Assembly: GCA_002497895.1 (NCBI GenBank)
Contig: DAFD01000043.1
Coordinates: forward strand, 1-5,282
Source of the DNA: Euryarchaeota archaeon UBA175
GTDB lineage: Archaea > Thermoplasmatota > Poseidoniia > Poseidoniales > Thalassarchaeaceae
Direction of reading: 5' to 3'
Length of the DNA: 5,282 nt
Below are positions 1 to 5,282 of this stretch, piece after piece; the first letter of the stretch is position 1, and each line of letters begins with the position of its first letter. Position numbers and translations under genes: made by a program. The notes beneath the pieces are model-generated. The model did no database searches, had not been told where the DNA came from, and saw only the letters and a program-made list of their open reading frames with translations.

Positions 1-258
1 GCTGGCATTCCATTGGCGGTGCTGACCGGTGTCTATACGGCTTGGCTCTTCGGGCAAGCAAAGGGACGGAATTGGTCGGAAGATCGATTGCTTGCAGCCA
101 AAATGTTCGTCGAGATGGTGACTATAGGAGTAGCTTCACTGATTCTTTTGACCTCCTCGCAAATCGTCTATTGGATAGGCGCAGGCATACTAATCTACGC
201 AGTTTGCCGCCATGCGCACCGATTAGTTATCGAGCCACAATTGGAGACTTTACACTGA
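1..258 (+). CDS. NrfD/PsrC-type membrane subunit of a molybdoenzyme complex (C-terminal part, 5' end outside window)
   Basis: The reading frame is open from base 1 and gives 85 residues before TGA, so the start lies upstream; the in-frame TTG at 13 is not a credible start. The segment opens with a helix containing PLAVLTGVYTAWLFGQAKGR, which matches the late transmembrane helix and following loop of NrfD/PsrC proteins. One or two more hydrophobic stretches follow (about residues 36-52 and 55-69), then a short polar tail with RHAHR. Family members are multi-helix integral membrane proteins that exchange electrons with quinone or quinol for a bound iron-sulfur and molybdopterin subunit pair. 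The molybdopterin oxidoreductase gene starts six bases after the stop, which supports the assignment and implies one operon. The missing part should hold most of the helices and the quinone site. The exact NrfD subgroup cannot be told from this tail. Confidence 0.82.
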   Translation, partial: AGIPLAVLTGVYTAWLFGQAKGRNWSEDRLLAAKMFVEMVTIGVASLILLTSSQIVYWIGAGILIYAVCRHAHRLVIEPQLETLH

Positions 259-264
259 GGTGAG
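257..264 (+). promoter_or_regulatory. Ribosome binding site of the oxidoreductase, overlapping the nrfD-type stop codon
   Basis: The bases GAGGTGAG directly precede a doubled ATG (265 and 268). The GAGG core shares two bases with the TGA stop of the upstream gene. Spacing from GAGG is 4 bases to the first ATG and 7 to the second, so the second ATG (268) is the better placed start; the protein would then be 908 residues. The overlap suggests translational coupling of the two subunits (inference). Confidence 0.6.
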
Positions 265-2994
265 ATGATGGCGAAGACATTTATCGAGAATATTGCGCAA
301 AAATTGCGAATCATTCCCGATCTCGACCGTGAGCACGCGAGCGGAAATCAGAAACCTCTGCGAAAGTTTCCTTCACCCGACGAGTGGCACAATTTCACCG
401 AACTAGACGCGAATGCCTGGCCTCTTCGCCTTGAACGCAATTACTCCTTAGTGCCCACTACCTGTTTCAATTGCGAATCAGCCTGCGGGTTGCTCGCATA
501 TGTGGACAAGGATAACGGCGAGGTGGCTAAGTTCGAGGGAAATCCGCACCATCCAGGATCGCGTGGCCGTAACTGCGCAAAGGGACCGGCCACAATCAAT
601 CAGATTCACGATACCGAGCGCATCATGCATCCACTTCGCCGTACTGGCAAGCGTGGAGAAGGCGGTTGGGAACAGATCTCTTGGGACGAGGCGCTCGACG
701 AAATCGCCGCTAAGATTCGCTCCTCACTCAAGCGCGGCGGGGTCGACAAAGTCGTCTATCACGTAGGAAGGCCCGGCCACGAGGGATATGCAAATCGAGT
801 CCTCAAGGCCTGGGGAGTAGATGGTCATAATTCGCACACGAATATCTGCTCGGCTGGAGCAAGAACAGGCTATTCCCTATGGCAAAAACACGACCGCCCA
901 AGCCCAGATCACACCAATGCCAAGGTCATCCTACTGACCTCGTCTCACCTCGAAACTGGGCATTACTTCAATCCGCACGCGCAGCGTATTCTCGAGGGGA
1001 TGATGGAGGGAGCGAAACTCATCGTCATCGACCCTCGCCTATCCAATACGGCGGCTATGGCCGACTATTGGCTTCCGACATGGCCGGGTGGCGAGACTGC
1101 GCTCTTCCTCGCCTGGGCGAAGATGATCATTGAGCGCGGTCTATACGACCGCGAATTCATGGAAACTCAGGTCAATTGGGATGCATGGATGAGAGCAGTC
1201 CACCCGAACGAGCCTTGCGAGTTCGAGAGATTCATCGAATTACTTGTTGAAGAGTACGCAGAATACACTCCTGAATTTGCAGCCGCCGAATGTAGGATTC
1301 CAGTCGAGCAAGTCATCGAGGCGGGTGAAGTAGTAGCAAATGCAGGCAGTCAGCTCTGCACACACGTCTGGCGCAGCGCAGCGATTGGAAACCTAGGTGG
1401 TTGGCAAGTCAGCCGCTCACTGCATTTCCTAAACGTGCTGACAGGTTCAGTTGGAACAGTCGGAGGAACAAGTCCCAACTCTTGGTCGAAGTTCAAGCCG
1501 TCTCTGTTCGATGTGCCGCCAGACCCCGACGGCTGGAACGAACTGCACTTCCCTCCGGAATACACCCTCTCGCATTACGAAATGAGTCACATCCTGCCGC
1601 ACCTCATCAAGGACGGTCGCGGTTCTATGGATGTCTACTTCACACGTGTTTTCAATCCGGTTTGGACATACCCAGACGGATTTTCATGGATTGAGATGCT
1701 GGAAAACGAGGAGGCAGTCGGCTGCCATATCGCTCTGACACCCACATGGAATGAGACCGCTTTCTTCGCCGACTACGTCCTGCCTATGGGTCATGCATCC
1801 GAAAGGCACGACGTCAATTCATACGCCACATCCTCGGGCAAGTGGGTAGCATTCCGCCAACCCGTTTTGCGTGAGTATGCAAGGCGGCAGGGGCGAGAAG
1901 TGGAGTTCACCCACGAGGTCAATCCTGGTCAAGTCTGGGAGGAGGATGAATTCTGGATCGAACTTTCTTGGCGCATCGACGATGGTACCATGGGTATCCG
2001 CGAGCACTTCATGAGTCCGTATCGCGAGGGTGAGAAAATCACTGTCGATGAGTACTATCAGTATCTTTTCGAGCGTGTTCCCGGACTACCTGAGGCGGCT
2101 GAAAAAGATGGCACTAATGCGCTCGGTTACATGCGTCGGCATGGGGCATTTTTGATTGAAGAGGCGACTTATGAGAAGCATAAATCGGAAGGTTGGCCTA
2201 CGCCGAGTGGAAAACAGGAATTCTATTCTGAGACGATGATTGAATTCGGCTACCCTGAGCATTCGATTCCACATTATCGCCAGAAGTCTCACGTTCACCC
2301 CGAGAATTTGACCGGTGAGGATGAGTATTGTTTACTCCCCAACTTCCGCTTACCGCAACACATCCACTCTCGCTCAGCCAATGCAAAATGGTTAGTTGAA
2401 ATAGCCCACAGGAACCCCATTTGGATTCATCCGAAGGATGCGAGGAAACTCGGTGTAGCCGAGGGGGATTTACTGAAAATTGAAACTGAAATCGGTTGGT
2501 TTGTCGACAAGGTTTGGGTTACTGAGGGTATCAAACCCGGTGTTGTCGGTTGTTCACATCACATCGGGCGATGGCGACGGAAGCAAGACCGTGGGAATCG
2601 CTTCCTGACCAATACCGTCGCCATCGAAGACCAGGGTAATGGCAAAATGAGAATGAAGACTGTTAGTGGGGTCGAACCGTGGAAATCAGATGACCCCGAT
2701 ACAAATCGCATCTGGTGGCGTGATGGAGGAGTTCACCAGAATATCACCCACGCAGTTCAGCCTGACCCGATATCTGGTGCACACTGCTGGCTGCAGAAGG
2801 TCAGGCTGTCTAGGCCCGGCCCCGGTGAGGATTACGGCGATATCGAGGTAGATCGGGAAAAGTCGTTTGAATATTACAAACGCTGGAATGAATGGGCTAA
2901 GGCTCGTGAAACCCACCCTCGTGGTGAGCGACGTCCATTGTGGATGAAGAGACCCTTGCCTCCCAAGAAGGAACACTGGTACATCCAGGACTAA
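265..2994 (+). CDS. Molybdopterin oxidoreductase catalytic subunit, cytoplasmic, SoeA/PsrA-like (DMSO reductase superfamily)
   Basis: This is a complete 909-residue protein. An N-terminal [4Fe-4S] motif is formed by Cys67, Cys70, Cys74 and Cys104, ending in RNCAKG, as in the Mo4Fe4S domain. The core pterin domain follows from WEQISWDEAL (about 135). Cys195 in HTNICSAGARTG is the likely molybdenum ligand. TPSGKQEFYS (646-655) and the C-terminal dinucleotide-binding domain (about 690-840) follow, with RSANAKWL, IWIHPKDA and CSHHIGRW. No twin-arginine or Sec signal is present, so the enzyme should stay in the cytoplasm, bound through an iron-sulfur subunit to the NrfD-type protein encoded just upstream. 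The C-terminal motifs (VWVTEGIKPGVV, RIWWRDGGVHQN, HCWLQKVR) and lack of export signal recall the sulfite dehydrogenase SoeA, which oxidises sulfite and reduces quinone. Polysulfide, thiosulfate or formate as substrate cannot be excluded. The superfamily call is near certain; sulfite as substrate is about even odds. Confidence 0.95.
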   Translation: MMAKTFIENIAQKLRIIPDLDREHASGNQKPLRKFPSPDEWHNFTELDANAWPLRLERNYSLVPTTCFNCESACGLLAYVDKDNGEVAKFEGNPHHPGSRGRNCAKGPATINQIHDTERIMHPLRRTGKRGEGGWEQISWDEALDEIAAKIRSSLKRGGVDKVVYHVGRPGHEGYANRVLKAWGVDGHNSHTNICSAGARTGYSLWQKHDRPSPDHTNAKVILLTSSHLETGHYFNPHAQRILEGMMEGAKLIVIDPRLSNTAAMADYWLPTWPGGETALFLAWAKMIIERGLYDREFMETQVNWDAWMRAVHPNEPCEFERFIELLVEEYAEYTPEFAAAECRIPVEQVIEAGEVVANAGSQLCTHVWRSAAIGNLGGWQVSRSLHFLNVLTGSVGTVGGTSPNSWSKFKPSLFDVPPDPDGWNELHFPPEYTLSHYEMSHILPHLIKDGRGSMDVYFTRVFNPVWTYPDGFSWIEMLENEEAVGCHIALTPTWNETAFFADYVLPMGHASERHDVNSYATSSGKWVAFRQPVLREYARRQGREVEFTHEVNPGQVWEEDEFWIELSWRIDDGTMGIREHFMSPYREGEKITVDEYYQYLFERVPGLPEAAEKDGTNALGYMRRHGAFLIEEATYEKHKSEGWPTPSGKQEFYSETMIEFGYPEHSIPHYRQKSHVHPENLTGEDEYCLLPNFRLPQHIHSRSANAKWLVEIAHRNPIWIHPKDARKLGVAEGDLLKIETEIGWFVDKVWVTEGIKPGVVGCSHHIGRWRRKQDRGNRFLTNTVAIEDQGNGKMRMKTVSGVEPWKSDDPDTNRIWWRDGGVHQNITHAVQPDPISGAHCWLQKVRLSRPGPGEDYGDIEVDREKSFEYYKRWNEWAKARETHPRGERRPLWMKRPLPPKKEHWYIQD

Positions 2995-2995
2995 G

Positions 2996-3220
2996 CTAAC
3001 CTTCCACTGCGTTGGTATTGTTTCCCCATTTGACCTTCTCCCAAGCCCTCTCGTGAATGTAATAGAATCCCATCTTCAGAGGAAATTCAAGCAGAATAAA
3101 CCAGCCGGCAGTTTCTATTTCACCTGTGAGAATAGCTGCAATCGCAGCTCCTGTCAGCGTTGCAATAATTCTCCATGCAAACGTTTTCGCTAATACCCTC
3201 TTCCTCGTGTAAGGACTCAT
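2996..3220 (-). CDS. DUF2061 family small membrane protein
   Basis: A 74-residue protein with two predicted membrane helices, about 15-33 (WRIIATLTGAAIAAILTG) and 38-55 (GWFILLEFPLKMGFYYI). The family marks are visible: TRKR and K-x3-WR-x3-TLT near the start, and K-x3-YYIHERAWEKVKWG after the second helix. Length and layout fit DUF2061, a family of small predicted inner-membrane proteins of unknown function. ATG at 3220 fits the family's usual N-terminus, although there is no strong Shine-Dalgarno site before it (only AAAGGG about 10-15 bases upstream). The gene ends one base from the stop of the convergent oxidoreductase and sits 82 bases downstream of the thiolase, with a candidate promoter of its own in that gap. 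No function is claimed. Confidence 0.85.
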   Translation of the reverse strand: MSPYTRKRVLAKTFAWRIIATLTGAAIAAILTGEIETAGWFILLEFPLKMGFYYIHERAWEKVKWGNNTNAVEG

Positions 3221-3262
3221 GGCCCGCGCCCTTTGGCAAGGCTATTCACCTTACCGCCTTCA

Positions 3263-3283
3263 AAGTGAGGAATTTACTCACTT
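3263..3283. repeat. Inverted repeat with 7-base arms between thiolase and DUF2061 genes (possible operator or stem-loop)
   Basis: AAGTGAG (3263-3269) and CTCACTT (3277-3283) are perfect reverse complements around a 7-base centre. The centre contains the candidate -10 box TAAATT of the DUF2061 promoter. A second perfect 10-base palindrome, ATTCATGAAT (3284-3293), abuts it within the -35/-10 spacer. There is no T-run after the stem on the minus strand, so it is a poor intrinsic terminator for the thiolase; an operator site is the more natural reading, but this is inference. Confidence 0.45.
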
Positions 3284-3299
3284 ATTCATGAATTGACAA
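3271..3299 (-). promoter_or_regulatory. Candidate sigma70-type promoter for the DUF2061 gene
   Basis: On the minus strand TTGTCA (3299-3294, five of six to the -35 consensus) is followed by exactly 17 bases and then TAAATT (3276-3271, four of six to the -10 consensus). Transcription would start near 3263-3265 and leave a leader of about 43 bases before the ATG at 3220. The -35 box lies just after the thiolase stop. The call rests on pattern only; if the host is archaeal it does not apply. Confidence 0.4.
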
Positions 3300-3302
3300 A
3301 AC

Positions 3303-4535
3303 TCAAATCGCTTCAATAATCAACGCGATACCTTGTCCGCCACCAATACAAGCGGTGGCGATTCCGAATTTCTTTCCCTCGCGCTTGAGTGTGTGTGCAA
3401 GAGTCAGAGCGAGTCGGCTACCGGTTGCTGCCAGAGGGTGACCGAGTCCTACTGCGCCGCCATTGATGTTGACAATTTCTTGACTAATTCCGAGTTCCTT
3501 CATACAGGCGACCGCTTGGCCAGCGAAGGCTTCGTTGATTTCCCACAAGTCGATGTCATCGACTTGCATTCCTGCTCTTTGGAGAGCAAGTTTGCTCGCT
3601 GGAACTGGCCCATAGGCCATGATTTTAGGGTCGAGCCCAACAATTCCCCAATCGACTATTCGAGCCAGGGGTTGGTCTCCATCTGTCTTCGCTTGAGACG
3701 CCGACTTAACGACGACCGCTGCAGCACCATCGACAACACCCGAGGCATTTCCTGCCGTCACGAGTGAAGTGGGGCCAAAGTGAGTTCGTAGACCTGCTAA
3801 TGACTCCTCACTCGTGCCGCGGACGAAGTGATCCTCATCGGCTGCTGTCACCATGCCGTTAGACGTCTCGACATCGACAATCTCATTTGACCAGACGCCG
3901 TTATCGACACTATTCTCAGTGCGGGTGTGACTGAGGACTGCATAGGCATCAGTTTCCTCGCGGGTCACTCCTACTCGCCTACACAACTCGTCGCTGGTCT
4001 GAGCCATGAATGAGTCACATGTGGTGTCAAGTAAGTTGGTGAAGAGATAGTCCTCCATGTCCTTCTCCAAAGCATAACCAGCGCGAGGAGGTCGACCGAG
4101 TTTGAATGTTGAGCGCATGTGGCGCAGAACATGTGGAGCCTGTGACAGATTCTCCATTCCACCCGCGATGACCGTCTTGGCCTCGCCGAGCTTGATCATC
4201 TGGGCTGCAGAGATAATCGATTGAACTCCCGAGCCGCACAAGCGATTGAGTGTTAACATAGGGACTTCATGAGGAATACCGGCATTGAGACCAGCATGGC
4301 GTGCTCCGAAAATCGCTTGGTCACTAGTCTGGAGAGCGTGGCCCATGACTACATGATCGATTGATTGCGGACTTGTTCCAGTCTTCTCTAGAGCTCCCTT
4401 GATAGCGATTGTACCGAGTTGTTCAGCACTAACTTCAGCGAGACGTCCACCAACTTCTCCGTCGCCTCGCTTACCACCGAGCCATTCGCAGAATGGTGTT
4501 CGGGCCCCTCCGACTAGCACGACTTCTTCAGTCAT
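3303..4535 (-). CDS. Acetyl-CoA C-acetyltransferase / acyltransferase (thiolase family)
   Basis: With ATG at 4535 the protein has 410 residues, slightly over the 390-400 typical of the family. It catalyses reversible thiolytic cleavage or condensation of acyl-CoA in fatty acid oxidation, ketogenesis or acetoacetyl-CoA synthesis. All catalytic parts are present: nucleophile Cys100 in LNRLCGSG, the NEAFAG motif at Asn334, His366 in GLGHPLAATG, and the second Cys396 in CIGGGQG. The opening VVLVGGARTPF is the normal thiolase start, so ATG 4535 is preferred over the in-frame TTG at 4556, which adds only seven residues unlike the family. Neither start has a clear Shine-Dalgarno site. About ten extra residues (GGKRGDGEVGG region, 20-30) lie between ARTPF and the SAEQLG segment. 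No hydroxyacyl-CoA dehydrogenase or hydratase neighbour is seen, so a beta-oxidation versus biosynthetic role cannot be decided. It lies 71 bases downstream of the flotillin gene on the same strand. Confidence 0.95.
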   Translation of the reverse strand: MTEEVVLVGGARTPFCEWLGGKRGDGEVGGRLAEVSAEQLGTIAIKGALEKTGTSPQSIDHVVMGHALQTSDQAIFGARHAGLNAGIPHEVPMLTLNRLCGSGVQSIISAAQMIKLGEAKTVIAGGMENLSQAPHVLRHMRSTFKLGRPPRAGYALEKDMEDYLFTNLLDTTCDSFMAQTSDELCRRVGVTREETDAYAVLSHTRTENSVDNGVWSNEIVDVETSNGMVTAADEDHFVRGTSEESLAGLRTHFGPTSLVTAGNASGVVDGAAAVVVKSASQAKTDGDQPLARIVDWGIVGLDPKIMAYGPVPASKLALQRAGMQVDDIDLWEINEAFAGQAVACMKELGISQEIVNINGGAVGLGHPLAATGSRLALTLAHTLKREGKKFGIATACIGGGQGIALIIEAI

Positions 4536-4571
4536 TGAAGCGGGCCAATCAACCAACGTTCATGAGTCTGA

Positions 4572-4588
4572 CTATCCCAAAGGGATAG
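4572..4588. repeat. Perfect 7-base inverted repeat between flotillin and thiolase genes
   Basis: CTATCCC (4572-4578) and GGGATAG (4582-4588) pair perfectly around AAA. The repeat sits 18 bases after the flotillin stop codon and about 36 bases before the thiolase ATG. As RNA it would make a tight GC-containing hairpin with a 3-base loop, but the minus strand shows no T-run after it. It could be a weak terminator or attenuator, an mRNA processing or stability hairpin, or a regulator site for the thiolase gene. Confidence 0.45.
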
Positions 4589-4606
4589 GAAAACTCACCA
4601 GTGATC

Positions 4607-5282
4607 TCATTCTTCGTTTGACATCGAACCGAGGTATTCGGGTAAATCTACACCTGCGTTCGATGCAATATCGTGCAGTGGAGGTAGAGACTTCACGAGA
4701 TTAGAGATGAAGTTCGAAGTCGAACTGCCATCTCCATCGCCGCCTGAATCCCATACAGTGATGCTGTCAATCTTGAGGTTGCGGATCGCTTCGACCTGGG
4801 CTGCAACCATCTGGTCGATCTTCTCAACCATAAGTAGAGTTGCGGCTGCCTTAGCATCGCCTCCGGTGCTAGTAACCAATCCCTCGTAACCTGTCGCCTT
4901 CGCTTCGAGGACCTTCTTGACACCAGCCGCTTCAGCCTCGTAGATTGCCAGAATTGCGTCTGCCTCACCACGGGCGACGCGTCGTTGACGCTCAGCCTCG
5001 GCTTCGGCAGCAATTTCGATTTGCTGCTTCTGAATTTGTTCGCGAACGATGTCGCTGGCACGCAATCGCTCCTCCTCTTCGGTGTAGCGAGCGCGCTCAA
5101 TCGCTGCCTGCGATTGCGCTGTCGCAATATCGGCTCGCTGCTTGGCAGCGGCCTCGGCCTCAGCGAGGTCAGCATCGGATTGAGCCACCTCTGCCTTTGC
5201 TGTGTTCTCACCAGAGATAGCGAGAGCTTCTTGCTGACCGACGTAAACACGCTGATCGGCTTCGGCAGTCTTGCGTCCCTTC
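4607..5282 (-). CDS. Flotillin-like SPFH/band 7 family protein (C-terminal 224 residues; 5' end outside window)
   Basis: The frame is open from the right edge (first full codon at 5281), giving 224 residues before TGA; the GTG at 5188 is an internal Val, not a start. The visible part begins with GRKTAEADQRVYVGQQEA, typical of the start of the flotillin domain after the SPFH domain. A long Ala/Glu-rich charged region follows (about residues 25-145), predicted coiled coil, which in flotillins drives oligomerisation. The tail has the family pattern IDSITVWDSGGDGDG, a Gly/Ser linker, and NLVKSLPPLHDIASNAGV with PEYLGSM at the end. Flotillins are membrane-anchored scaffold proteins of ordered lipid domains; the N-terminal membrane anchor and SPFH domain must lie beyond the window. 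No NfeD-type partner is seen on the downstream side. The thiolase follows after 71 bases on the same strand, and a link between them is not evident. Confidence 0.92.
   Translation of the reverse strand, partial: KGRKTAEADQRVYVGQQEALAISGENTAKAEVAQSDADLAEAEAAAKQRADIATAQSQAAIERARYTEEEERLRASDIVREQIQKQQIEIAAEAEAERQRRVARGEADAILAIYEAEAAGVKKVLEAKATGYEGLVTSTGGDAKAAATLLMVEKIDQMVAAQVEAIRNLKIDSITVWDSGGDGDGSSTSNFISNLVKSLPPLHDIASNAGVDLPEYLGSMSNEE

Noticed and set aside
13..258. TTG at 13 as the start of an 81-residue protein
   Set aside because: The frame is open to base 1 and the encoded helix matches the interior of NrfD-type proteins, so the gene is cut by the window edge.
3263..3283. Intrinsic terminator for the thiolase
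   Set aside because: The stem is moderate, has a 7-base loop and no following T-run on the minus strand (it continues TGAAGGCGG), so a terminator call is not supported.
3333..3767. A 144-codon open frame on the + strand opposite the thiolase
   Set aside because: It lies wholly inside the thiolase gene on the other strand, its protein has no recognisable motif and it has no ribosome site; the thiolase frame explains the sequence.
4536..4556. TTG at 4556 as the thiolase start
   Set aside because: It adds seven residues not seen in thiolases and has no ribosome site; ATG at 4535 gives the normal family N-terminus.
4607..5188. GTG at 5188 as the start of a short 193-residue protein
   Set aside because: The flotillin frame continues without a stop to the window edge with family-typical sequence, so this is an internal Val codon of a longer gene.
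4693..5250. A 185-codon open frame on the minus strand within the flotillin gene
   Set aside because: It is an out-of-frame reading of the repetitive Ala/Glu-rich flotillin coiled coil, giving an Arg/Ser-rich product with no family likeness.
1..5282. CRISPR array, tRNA/rRNA genes, insertion sequence or phage genes
   Set aside because: No regularly spaced direct repeats, no clover-leaf or rRNA segments, and no transposase, integrase or phage-like proteins were seen; nearly all bases are explained by the five genes.

Overview
The window carries five protein-coding genes in two blocks that face each other. It looks like an ordinary prokaryotic chromosome segment with tight gene packing and intermediate GC by eye. 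I cannot fix the lineage. The gene set (molybdenum oxidoreductase with an NrfD partner, DUF2061, thiolase, flotillin) occurs in free-living, often marine, aerobic bacteria and also in some marine archaea. A plausible sigma70-type promoter before the DUF2061 gene leans weakly toward bacteria.

Left block (1-2994, + strand): the C-terminal end of an NrfD/PsrC-type membrane quinone-reactive subunit, cut by the window edge, is followed six bases later by a complete 909-residue molybdopterin oxidoreductase catalytic subunit. The latter has an N-terminal [4Fe-4S] motif, a probable Cys molybdenum ligand and no export signal. Together they form two parts of a three-part Mo/FeS/NrfD complex. Such complexes pass electrons between a small substrate and the quinone pool. 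The cytoplasmic location and C-terminal motifs best recall the sulfite dehydrogenase SoeABC group. The iron-sulfur 'B' subunit is not in the window and would be expected upstream.

Right block (2996-5282, - strand), read from right to left: the C-terminal 224 residues of a flotillin-type protein, then an acetyl-CoA acetyltransferase-type thiolase with all catalytic residues, then a 74-residue two-helix DUF2061 membrane protein. The DUF2061 gene ends one base from the end of the oxidoreductase gene, tail to tail.

The two non-coding gaps on the right each hold a clean inverted repeat: 4572-4588 between flotillin and thiolase, and 3263-3283 between thiolase and DUF2061. The second encloses a candidate -10 box. 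No RNA genes, mobile elements or CRISPR arrays were seen. I found no convincing novel multi-gene system; the most interesting points are the incomplete Mo-enzyme module and the promoter-embedded palindrome.
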